Assembly (NCBI RefSeq): GCF_012641475.1
Contig: NZ_JABAIL010000006.1
Span: forward strand, 425,292 to 489,291
DNA length: 64,000 nucleotides
Direction: 5' to 3'
Source of the DNA: Flammeovirga agarivorans
GTDB taxonomy: Bacteria; Bacteroidota; Bacteroidia; Cytophagales; Flammeovirgaceae
Made by a program: the position numbers and the translations under genes. The notes beneath the pieces were generated by a model. It ran no database searches. It saw nothing but the letters and a program-made list of their open reading frames with translations, and had not been told where the DNA came from. Positions within the stretch are counted from its first letter, which is position 1; each line of letters begins with the position of its first letter. This document shows positions 11,256 to 21,600 of the stretch, one piece after another.

Positions 11256-11431
11256 TAAACTCACGCATTGCTATCATTTAGCATAAACTCTTCTAATACT
11301 TTACCCATCAACTCCTTCATTTTTATTGAATTGAACTAGATATTAAATAGACAATCACAAAATGTACCCTCAATCCTATCTATGAGCATATTAATTTCAA
11401 AAAATTATGTCATTGAATATGAATTGAACTA

Positions 11432-13621
11432 ATGAAACATTTACTACTTGTCTTTATTTTTTTCCAAGTTTTCTCGCTCTTTGGTCAAAATAAATCTGTT
11501 GATTTTTCTTTTTATAATACTAATCTTCCCTTAGAGGAAAGAGTCGATATCTTAGTATCGCAAATGAGTAATAAAGAAAAAATCGAGCAGATGATGAATG
11601 ATGCTCCGGCAATTTCTCGACTCCAAGTTCCTGCATATAATTGGTGGAATGAAGCCTTACATGGTGTAGCGAGAAACGGCAAAGCCACAATTTTCCCTCA
11701 AAATATTGCTCTCGCAGCTACTTTTGATACTACACTTGCAAGAAAAGTAGCGGAAGCTATATCAGATGAAGCTATCGCTAAGTATATGGTCGCACAACAA
11801 AAGGGCAATCAAGGGAAATATGCGGGCATTACCTTCTGGTCTCCTAATGTCAATATTTTTAGAGACCCCCGATGGGGACGAGGACAAGAAACTTTTGGAG
11901 AGGACCCTTTACTCACTAGCGAAATGGGGGTAGCATTTGTCCAAGGTTTACAGGGAAATCATCCCACCTATTTAAAGACAGCAGCATGTGCCAAACATTT
12001 TGCTGTTCATTCAGGGCCTGAAGCATTACGACATACATTTGATGTTACTCCATCACCGAAAGATTTAAATGAAACTTATCTACCTGCATTTAAACAATTA
12101 GTTATTGAAGGAAAAGTCGAAGGGGTAATGGGAGCATACAATGCTGTCAATGGAGTTCCAGCTACCGCAAGTATCTATCTTCTGGATGATATTCTAAAAA
12201 AACAATGGAATTTTGATGGCTACATCACTTCTGATTGTGGAGCTTTGTATAACATCTCTCAAAGGATACATTATAAAGAAACATACGAAGAAGGTGCAGC
12301 TGCCGCATTACTTGCTGGAACTAATTTAAATTGTGGTACAAATTATCATTACCTAGAAAAGGCATTAGAAGAAGGATACATCACTGAAGAATTATTACAC
12401 CAAAGAGTGACTCAACTTTTCAAAACCAGATTTAGACTTGGTCTTTTTGACGGTCAAGCACTGAATCCTTATTGGAATATTAGTCCTTCAACTATTCACT
12501 CAGAAACACATGTTCAACTTTCAAAGAAAGTTGCGGAAAGCTCCATTGTTCTTCTAAAAAATAAAGACCACATCTTGCCTTTATCTAAAGACTTGCAAAC
12601 CCCATATGTTACAGGCCCATTTGCTAATTCTTCGGATATGCTGATGGGAAGTTATTATGGTATTAGTCCGAATATGGTGACAATATTAGAAGGAATAGCC
12701 AATGCACTACCTTTAGGAACTTCTCTTAACTATAGAAGTGGTGTTCTGCCCTTTCATGACAATATTAATTCAAAAAATTGGGCTCCATTTGTTGCAGGAG
12801 AATCTGATGTTACAATTTGTGTAGTAGGGACTTCTGCAGATATGGAAGGCGAGGAAGTCGATGCTATCGCGTCTCAGAACACAGGCGATAGAGTTTCATT
12901 ATCTCTACCCAAAAATCAAGTACAATATATCTCTGAACTAAAAAAGCACAGTAAAGGCCCTATTGTATTGATTGTTGCCAGCGGCAGTCCTGTTACTCTA
13001 GAAAATGTTGAAGAGCATTGCGATGCAATCTTACAAATCTGGTATCCTGGTGAACAAGGAGGAAATGCAGTCGCTGATATTCTATTTGGAGATGTCGTTC
13101 CTTCAGGTCATTTGCCGATTACATTCCCGAAAAATATTGATCAGTTGCCCGCTTTTGATGACTACAGTATGGAAGGTAGAACATACAAGTTTATGGAACA
13201 TGAACCTCAATATCCTTTTGGGTTTGGGTTAAGCTATACTTCTTTTCAATACCAGCGTATCACACAATCAACAAAGAAGTTGAAAAGAGGAGAAACACTA
13301 CGCCTTTCTATTGATATAAAAAACACAGGTGAATTAGATGCTGAAGACGTAATTCAAGTCTATCTGATTCCTCCTAAAGTTACACCCCAAACTCCAAAAT
13401 ATATTTTAAAGGCTTTTACTAAAAAACATATACCAAGCGGTGAAATTAAAAGTATACAGTTCGACCTTCACTCTGATGATTTTCTTCTATATAATAATGA
13501 TGGAAAGCAAGAATGGTATAAGGGAAGCTATCGTATTGCTATTGGTAATGCTTTGCCAAGTCAGAGAAGTTTAGAATTGGGTGCTGCAACTCCAGTTGTA
13601 ACTGAAATAATATTGCAGTAG
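11432..13621 (+). CDS. GH3 family beta-glycosidase (beta-xylosidase/beta-glucosidase type)
   Basis: This 729-residue exported protein has a signal peptide MKHLLLVFIFFQVFSLFGQ. The GH3 N-terminal TIM barrel includes YNWWNEALHGVAR, typical of the xylosidase-like branch, PRWGRGQETFGEDP, KHFAVHSGPE, and the nucleophile region ITSDCGAL with Asp at about residue 268. The C-terminal alpha/beta sandwich follows (LSKKVAESSIVLLKNK). Next comes a fibronectin-III-like tail starting around FGFGLSYTSF. Many relatives of this subgroup exceed 850 residues because of a PA14 insertion; none is visible here, so the shorter length is natural rather than a truncation. The gene is convergent with the next one and shares a bidirectional terminator. 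No TTAAT array lies upstream, unlike the genes of the sulfatase locus, so it may be regulated separately. The exact glycan linkage is unknown. Confidence 0.92.
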   Translation: MKHLLLVFIFFQVFSLFGQNKSVDFSFYNTNLPLEERVDILVSQMSNKEKIEQMMNDAPAISRLQVPAYNWWNEALHGVARNGKATIFPQNIALAATFDTTLARKVAEAISDEAIAKYMVAQQKGNQGKYAGITFWSPNVNIFRDPRWGRGQETFGEDPLLTSEMGVAFVQGLQGNHPTYLKTAACAKHFAVHSGPEALRHTFDVTPSPKDLNETYLPAFKQLVIEGKVEGVMGAYNAVNGVPATASIYLLDDILKKQWNFDGYITSDCGALYNISQRIHYKETYEEGAAAALLAGTNLNCGTNYHYLEKALEEGYITEELLHQRVTQLFKTRFRLGLFDGQALNPYWNISPSTIHSETHVQLSKKVAESSIVLLKNKDHILPLSKDLQTPYVTGPFANSSDMLMGSYYGISPNMVTILEGIANALPLGTSLNYRSGVLPFHDNINSKNWAPFVAGESDVTICVVGTSADMEGEEVDAIASQNTGDRVSLSLPKNQVQYISELKKHSKGPIVLIVASGSPVTLENVEEHCDAILQIWYPGEQGGNAVADILFGDVVPSGHLPITFPKNIDQLPAFDDYSMEGRTYKFMEHEPQYPFGFGLSYTSFQYQRITQSTKKLKRGETLRLSIDIKNTGELDAEDVIQVYLIPPKVTPQTPKYILKAFTKKHIPSGEIKSIQFDLHSDDFLLYNNDGKQEWYKGSYRIAIGNALPSQRSLELGAATPVVTEIILQ

Positions 13622-13685
13622 TTTTTGTGAATGATGAACTCTTAAATAAGATGTTGAAGTGGCTATTTTTTGTTTTGGTTTAAAT

Positions 13686-13722
13686 AAAATAAGGCTTAGG
13701 TGTTTATCCTAAGCCTTATTTT
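13686..13722. terminator. Bidirectional rho-independent terminator
   Basis: A perfect 15-bp inverted repeat (13686-13700 and 13708-13722, core AAGGCTTAGG) with a 7-nt loop begins and ends in A- or T-rich arms. It lies between the convergent GH3 and WbsX/GH99-like genes and can end transcription from both sides. Confidence 0.92.
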
Positions 13723-13730
13723 AATTTCTC

Positions 13731-15578
13731 CTATTTAAAGTCAAGTATATTGTAAGAGTTATTCAAGTCAAATATATTGAACTTACTAAGTGTAGCATCT
13801 ATTTCTAGTAATTTTTCTGCTTTTAGATCTTGCCAAACTTCGAAGTGAAATTCAGATAATAGTTTCTTCACTTCTTTTTCATATTCAATATTTTCTTTCT
13901 TTTTTATTTGATCAAACCTTGCTCCATTTGTTTCATTTAGAGTGATATTCGTGATATGATTTCTCATTCTCTCTTTCTCCAATAAGATCCACATTTCTTT
14001 CTTTTTCTGTTCCAGTAAGAATCTCTTATCGAAATAATTCACTTCTTGTACAGCTAAAATATCAATAATCCCTTCTAGGTAATTATTATCCTCACTAGAT
14101 AAATAAATAGTGGATGATTGATTTCTTACTTTTAAGCTTCTCACCTCTCTTAATGAGTTGAAAGAAGCTATTTCTTTCGAACCCTTCTTTAAAGAAACAT
14201 CAATATTTCCTTCTTGCCATGGAATAGTTTTCACATTCAAACCTTCTACAAGATCTCTAACAGGTGTACCGTTAATGACTAGTTTTGCAGGTACATTAGA
14301 ATAGGTTACAATCTCAATAGAATCCTTAGAATATTGAGGACTACCCACTTTAAGTCTTACTTTATATTCTAATAAAGACTTATCTTCTGTCATCCTATTC
14401 TTAAAGGCTACAAAAATAACAGGATCTATTTCTTCATTTTTCCAAAGTTTAATTAAAGTATTAGTCATCGGACTTAGACCAAAACCATGATTAAAATCTT
14501 GTCTAAATTGCGATCCTTCAATAAACATATTCCATGAGTTTAAAAATACAAGAGAGGAATTATATTTTTTGGCTTGTTCAAATCCTAATCTTATTCCTTT
14601 TGTTAAACCCAAGTCATCATGCTCTCTGTAAAATTCGTCTGGACCCATTTGCTTTTTCTCTGCAAAAGATCTAGGTATCCTCTTTTTAGTTGCTCGATCT
14701 ACATAATAACTAGAAACATGATCATGGAAAATGGTATGAACAAAAGGAGCATTCACTGATTTTAATCTATTACTGTATTGCTTCACAAGTTTATCATTTC
14801 TCATGTAAAATGCCTCCATTCTAGCTGAATAGAACTTATTACTTGCTTGTAAGATTTCTTCTTTTCTTCCTGGCCAAATACTAGTATAGATAAAGTTATA
14901 ATCTCCTTGAGTTACTGCACTGATTTGATCAATTCTATCAAATAAGATACTCATATCAAGGTCCTTATCTGCAACATTAATTAGCTGTTTCTTCTCTTCC
15001 TTTGTGATCAAGCTCTTTACTTTTGTAAGAACTATCATCTTCTTCCCATCTTCAACATGCCAATGTTTAGAATTCGCAAATTTTACGTTAGAATATTTCT
15101 TTAGAATATTGGAAGCGTCAGCAATGGCTTCGTCAATAGGTATATTAGGTTCGAACTTTATACACAGATTAAAATAGAAAGGATAATTTTTTTCCTTTGC
15201 TACATTGAAATATGCTTCAATAATTTGATCAAAGCGGTTATATAGTCTTTTCTCTTTTGTAGTTGTATAAATAAATGAAAAGCCATCTATGCCCATTGCC
15301 ATAGCACTTTGCATTTCAAAATCAACAGCATCATTTAATGACATTTGTGTTGCCAAATCTGCAACAACAGGATAGAACAATTGATCGTTGTCCATCCAAT
15401 TTCTATTCTTATCATATAAATAATTTTTTGCATTTAACCTTGGTAAAACGCCCTTATCAGGAGTATTGACAAATAGGATATTATTAAATGCGAAAACTTT
15501 TTTATTACCTTCTGCAAAAACATTGAAAGTAACTAGCAATAACTGGATAATCAATAATACAGATTTCATGAGCTTCAT
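13731..15578 (-). CDS. Secreted WbsX/GH99-like (endo-mannosidase-like) protein with altered catalytic motif
   Basis: This 615-residue protein has a signal peptide ending at about residue 22 (NVFA). The first ~370 residues look like a TIM barrel of the GH71/GH99/WbsX type: DGFSFIY near residue 100, FNLCIKFEP, IYTSIWPGR, and a C-terminal motif NSWNMFIEGSQF near residues 342-355. That motif aligns with the NxWNEWAEG motif of WbsX and the NEWHEGT motif of GH99. The first of the two acidic residues is Met here and the second Glu is kept. After the barrel comes a beta-rich domain (about 400-480), then a lysine/glutamate-rich helical tail. It lies 91 nt downstream of the giant beta-helix gene on the same strand and may be co-transcribed. 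I am confident of the fold group but not of catalytic activity; alpha-glucan or alpha-mannan action is only inferred. Confidence 0.65.
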   Translation of the reverse strand: MKLMKSVLLIIQLLLVTFNVFAEGNKKVFAFNNILFVNTPDKGVLPRLNAKNYLYDKNRNWMDNDQLFYPVVADLATQMSLNDAVDFEMQSAMAMGIDGFSFIYTTTKEKRLYNRFDQIIEAYFNVAKEKNYPFYFNLCIKFEPNIPIDEAIADASNILKKYSNVKFANSKHWHVEDGKKMIVLTKVKSLITKEEKKQLINVADKDLDMSILFDRIDQISAVTQGDYNFIYTSIWPGRKEEILQASNKFYSARMEAFYMRNDKLVKQYSNRLKSVNAPFVHTIFHDHVSSYYVDRATKKRIPRSFAEKKQMGPDEFYREHDDLGLTKGIRLGFEQAKKYNSSLVFLNSWNMFIEGSQFRQDFNHGFGLSPMTNTLIKLWKNEEIDPVIFVAFKNRMTEDKSLLEYKVRLKVGSPQYSKDSIEIVTYSNVPAKLVINGTPVRDLVEGLNVKTIPWQEGNIDVSLKKGSKEIASFNSLREVRSLKVRNQSSTIYLSSEDNNYLEGIIDILAVQEVNYFDKRFLLEQKKKEMWILLEKERMRNHITNITLNETNGARFDQIKKKENIEYEKEVKKLLSEFHFEVWQDLKAEKLLEIDATLSKFNIFDLNNSYNILDFK

Positions 15579-15624
15579 TTATGTGGTTGACGTTAGTTCT
15601 GAATTTTGAAGAAATATATAGTAG

Positions 15625-15660
15625 TGCTCACTTCTTAGGGATAGCCCCAAAAAGTGAGCA
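15625..15660 (-). terminator. Intercistronic hairpin, possible attenuator or terminator
   Basis: A 9-bp stem (TGCTCACTT and AAGTGAGCA) encloses an 18-nt loop just after the stop of the giant beta-helix gene. On the minus strand no clean T-run follows, so partial read-through into the WbsX/GH99-like gene is plausible. The hairpin could also protect the 3' end of the upstream message. Confidence 0.5.
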
Positions 15661-15669
15661 TTATTTTAT

Positions 15670-18600
15670 TTAGTTAAAGACAACTCTTTTTGTCAAAGTA
15701 TATTCTTTAGACAGAATTCTTAATACATATACACCAGTTTTTAATTGTAGTGTACATTCTTGATCTACATTATCAATTGTATAAACTTTTCTACCTGATA
15801 AGTCATACACCTCAACATTGTAGTTAGATAACCCTACCTTCACCGTCATAAGATCTGTTGATGGGTTAGGGAAAGCATTGAATTGAATCTGGCTTGGATC
15901 TAATGAAGAAATTACATTTTCAGCTAACGTAGTGAAGAATACAGCTTCTGATTCTTCAGATGTTTCTCCATCTTCATTTCTAGAAAATACAGTTACACTA
16001 TATTCTCTATCGTTATCTAGGCCTGTTAATTCTATTGATGATTCTTCTGTCTCGAACCATTCACCTTGTAAGCTAACTACAAAAGTTAGTCCTTTAGTAT
16101 CTGCTACAGTCCAACTTACTTTTGCCGTTGAAGCTGTAATTTCAGTTACTTCAATGTCAGTAGGTAAAAGTGGCTCTTTTAAACCATCAGTTTGTTGTGT
16201 GATAGTGATCACTTCTGACTTGTTATCTACATAATCTACTGCTTGAACTGTCATTGTATATGTAGTCAATTCTGAAAGTCCTGTAAATGTATACTCATTT
16301 TCTAATACACTAATAGGCTCTTCGTCATTAATACTTACAAGGTAGTGTGACACAGCAACATCATCTGTAGAAATGTCCCACTCAAGTGTAATTGATTTTG
16401 TAGATACTGAAGTTACAGTAACGTTAGCAGGATCAGTAGGAGCTTGTGAATCATTTTCTAAATCACTTACATTGATTGATCCATCTAATTGATAAGCTCC
16501 ACAATCAATTCTTCCTTCTTGACTTAAACGAAGGTTGTCTAATTGATCGGCCATATACTGACTATTTTCATCTTTTGTGTAGAATTCTACTTTTGCAAAA
16601 CCTACAGGCAAAGCGTCTTCATCAAAACCAACTACACCTCTATCATCAATATCATATAACGTTAATGATGGAACATTTGATAAAGTTGATCCTACAATAG
16701 TACCATACTGCGTTCTACCGTCACCAGTAAACATTGCATTGTTGTTAGACTCTACAACTGAACCTAAAATTGAAGAATTTATTTCAGCAACTACTCCAAC
16801 TTTAAATGAAATATCTGACATCAACTCATTTCCAGAATTGTAGAAACTCATATTGTTATAAATAATTGAGTTGTTCACTAATACCTCATACTCCAGGTTA
16901 ACACTTCTAATACCCGCGGCATTACCTGTATTATTTAATGTATAGTTTTTAGTCAGAGTACTGTTTTCTACAGTCAACTTACCTACATCTTTACCAGCAA
17001 TGAAAATTGCACCACCTGCATTTGTCGTAACATTGTTGTAAAGGGTAGAGTTCTGAATAAATACCTTATTATTATTAGTAACACCTTCAATAATGATACC
17101 TCCACCATGGCTAACAGATACATTGTCTTTAATCAAAGTCTGATAGATATTCACATTACAATCACCAGCTCCTGAATTAATTAGGATTGCACCACCATTA
17201 GGTGAGAAATCTCCATCAACTACCGTTTCATTACCTACGAAAGTAGATCCTATAATATTAACAGTACCTGATTGAATTGCTAATGCACCACCACCTTTGG
17301 TTGTTGTATTATTACTGAATGTACAATTATTAATTTCAACCTCTCCAGAAGAATTGATTAAAATTGCACCACCTAATTGACCAACAGCACCACCGTCTCC
17401 AGGTATCATACTGTTACCATTCACAAATGTGATGTTTTCTAACTTAAGAGAAGCACCATCATTTTTATCTGTATAACCAAAGAACTTCGTTGAGTTAGAA
17501 GCATCTAGCGTCGCATTATTCTGACCAATAACTTCCAATCGTTTTACGAAAGCAAAATAAGAATTATGATTCACCGTACCATCAATAATAATTCTGTCTC
17601 CATCAACAGCTAAATTATAGGCAGTTACTAAATCGGCTACAGCATTTTCTAATGTTAAACCATCGTTATCATTATTACCAGTACTACTTACATAGATATC
17701 TTTTTGATCGCCTTCCTCTCCTGTTTGCTCTTCTAATGTTGTGAACATCACTTCATCACTGCTTTCTGAAAGTTCGTTGGCAGCATTTAAAGAAACCACA
17801 GTAAGTGTATATTCTGTATTTGGTGATAAGCCATCGATTGTCACTGAATTATTGTCAGCATCATATGTATCATCTCCAATCAAAACTCTGAAAGATAAAC
17901 CTTCGACAGCTGGATCATCCCAAGTAACTACTGCTGAATTTTGTGTGATAGTACTTACTACTACATTCGTAGGAACAACCGGTATTGGTAAATCATCAGG
18001 TACTTCCTCTGTTTCTCCAGAAACTTCTTCTGCAGAAGATGTATTACCCGCATAATCATGAGCAATCACTTTCACTGTATAACCTGTTTCTGCAGTCAGA
18101 TCTTCAAAAGTATATGAAGTAGATGAACCATCTGCAAATGTTGGTGTGCCATCATTCAACATCAATTCATAGAATGCAATATCAAGGTTATCCGTTGCTG
18201 CTTCCCATGAAGCCGTTAAAGATGTTACATTACTTTCTGAGATCGAAAGATTAGCAACTGCTGAAGGAGCCTCACTGTCATTTAATACAGTAGCTAAATC
18301 ATATTTACCATCTAACTGATAAGCACCACAGTCGATACGACCATTTTTTACTGCTCTTACGAAACCTAATTGATCCACTAAAAGATTATGATCATCTGCT
18401 TTTGTAGCCAAATCACTCTTAGCAAAACCTACAGGTAATGCATCCGCAGCAAATGTGACAACACCATCATCGTTAATATCATTAATAACCAATGTTGGTT
18501 CGTCTGTAAGTGTAGAACCTGATAGTTTACCAAATAATACATTGTCATCAGCAGTAAACGTACCATAAGCATCACCTTCAAGAACAGATGAAATAATTGA

Positions 18601-21600
18601 TGAGTTTACACTTATATTTGGATTAGGCTTCAAAGATATATCTGAATAGATTTCTTCTGCTTTTCCAACACTACTCAAATTGTGAGCTAAGATTGAGTTA
18701 TTGATCTGAAGTGTAACCACTCCACTTACTACTCTAATACCAGCGCCGTTACCAGAATTATTTGTTGTTTCATTTTTTGTCAATGTAACATTTTCTAAAA
18801 CTAGAGATCCTGGAACATTATTACCAATAAATATCGCACCACCAGCGTTAACTGTTGAGTTTTCTGATATTGTTGAGTTCTTTATATAAACATTGTTATT
18901 ATTTGCTGTTCCTTCCATAGTAATAGCACCACCATGGTTTGTAGAACTATTCCCTTTGAAGTACGATTCATAAACATTTAAGAAAACTTCATTTGCACCT
19001 GAATTAACCAAAATTGCTCCTGCATTTGAACCAACAAGTTCACCCTCAGAGTTCTCTTGTAAATCCGCTTTGTTATTTATAAATGATGTTCCGTAAATAT
19101 TTACCACACCATTTTGGATAATAAGCGTTCCGGCTGGTTTTGCTGATGTGTTATTTTCAAATGAGCAATTCACCAATTTCAATTCACCCACACTACTCAT
19201 CTGAATGGCACCACCTACTTCAGCTACACCATTATTATCACCATTTGCATTGATGAAACGAACATTTTCTATTACTAATGAAGTTCCTTCAGTAACATCT
19301 GAATACGTTAAGATCTTTGTCGTATTACCTGCATCAATTGTTGCATTGTTTTGACCAACAATTTCTAATTCATGAACGATTGCAGCTACTTGCGTTTGAC
19401 TCACTGTACCGTCAATGATAATTTTATCCTTAGGATTTGATAGTTCAACTGCTTTATTTAAAGTTGCTAATGCTGTTTCTAATGAAAGACCATCTTGTCC
19501 ATCATCACCACTAGTACTTACATAAAGTGTTTTTTCTTCTTGAGCTACCTCCTCTAATGTTTTAAATGATACAAGTTCTGTTTCAGATGATTTCTCATCA
19601 TTTTCGTTTTTAGAAAGAACAGACACTTCATAATCCGTATTGGCAGTAAGACCTTCCAGAGTGTATGTAAGCTCTGTAGTCTCAAATATGTCATCACCAA
19701 CTTTTACTTCAAATGATAAACCTTCAACTGCAGGGTCATCCCAAGTCACTGTTGCCTCCGTTTGAGAAATGTCTGATACCATTACATTTGTTGGAAGAAC
19801 TGGAGTAGGGAAAGAAACTGGAGCTTCTGCTGTAGTCGTTGTATTACTCACTACATTTGACATATTTCCAGCGATATCAACTGCAATTACTTTCACCTCA
19901 TAGGCAGTTTCCGCTTCTAATTCTTCGAACTTATATGTTAAACCAAATACTGAGATCTGATCTTCTTCACCTAACTGAACTTTGTAATAATCAACATCTG
20001 TGTTATCTGTTGATGCATCCCATGTTACTACAAATGAACTATATTCAACTTCGCTGAATACAATATTCGTGACATCTGAAGGAACTACATTATCATTTAA
20101 TGCATCCTCAACATTTACTTTTGCATCTACTTGGTAAGCACCAACATCGATTTTACCTTCTTTTACTTTTCTTACATTATCTAACTGATCTACTAAGAAA
20201 GTACCATTTGCTGGAGCAGCTGATAAGTAAGATGCAGAACCAAAGTTTGCAGCAATTGCATCACTTGCAAAAGCAACAACATTGTCATCATTGATTGCCT
20301 CTAATGTTAACTCAGGAACATCACTTGCAGTTGATCCGCTTACTGTTCCGTTTACATATTCCACACCACTAAGTGTGTTCGAAGATACCAATGCTCCAAT
20401 GATACTGTGATTGACTGTGAAGTTTGTATAATCGTTTGTAGAAACATCTGACATTACTTGTGTACTCTGACCAAAGTTAGACCAGTTACCATAAATAATA
20501 GAGTTATTGATTGTTACTACTGCATCCTCATTAATTGAGCGGATACCACCACAGTTTCCTCCGTTAGCTAGAGTGCTATTATTCGTTATGGTCACGTTTG
20601 TAAGATCTAATGTACCTACACCTGTATTTCCTAAGAAAATAACACCGCCTGCAGTAGCCGTTTGGTTACCGTATATTGTTGAGTTCTGAATAGAGATATC
20701 AAATCTGTTACCACTTGCATTCGTTTCAACATTGATCACACCACCATGCTTTAAAGAAGTATTTTCTCTAAATACACTTTGGTCGATATTTAATTTTACT
20801 GATTTTGCTGTTGAAGAAACATGAAGCACACTACCACTTGCAGTTGATCCTTCTGCAGAAGAAATAGTATTGTTTTTGAATACTGATTTGATGATATCAA
20901 GTTCACCATTTTGGAAAGCAATTACACCGCCATTTAATGAAGTTGTATTTCCTTCAAAAGTACATCCAGAAATCTTTACTTTACCTGGTGAGTTTAACAA
21001 CATAGCACCACCCACTTGAGCATTACCACCATTGTATTTACCGTTACTACCTTTGAAAGTAATGTTTTCCAAATTTAAATAACTATCCTCTTCCGATTTA
21101 TCGAAGTTGAAGAACTTCAATGCATCTTGAGCATCTAAAGTTGCGTTATTAACGCCTCTAATAGTAATGTTCTTTTTAATTCCGATTGATGTATCATAAA
21201 CGATTGTACCATCAACTTCAATTACATCCCCATCTTCAGCTTTATTGTAAGCACTTATTATAGTAGCTACTGGCGCCTCTGGTGAAAGACCATCATTGCC
21301 TGCATCATCTCCTGCTTTTACATAAATCGTTTTTGGAACATACGATGATGTTGTAAACGTTAACGTAGTACTTGCTTCTGAGATCTCATCATTTTCATTT
21401 TTTGACTTTACTGTAATTGAGTATTCAGTAGCAGGTATTAGACCTTCTAATGTATAAGTAAGTTCAGAAGTTTCGTATTCGTTAGTACCTTCGATAACTA
21501 CATAAGTTAATCCTGAAGGCTCTGTAGATTGCCATGAAACTACTGCAGAAACAGAAGTAACATTTGCTACTGCAAGGTCTGTTGGAATAACAGGAGTAAT

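Noticed and set aside
11256..11431. Possible phased repeats (TTGAA-type) before the GH3 gene
   Set aside because: Two TTGAA units at 11 bp occur but lie next to the ATG with no -7 element after them and no TTAAT pattern.
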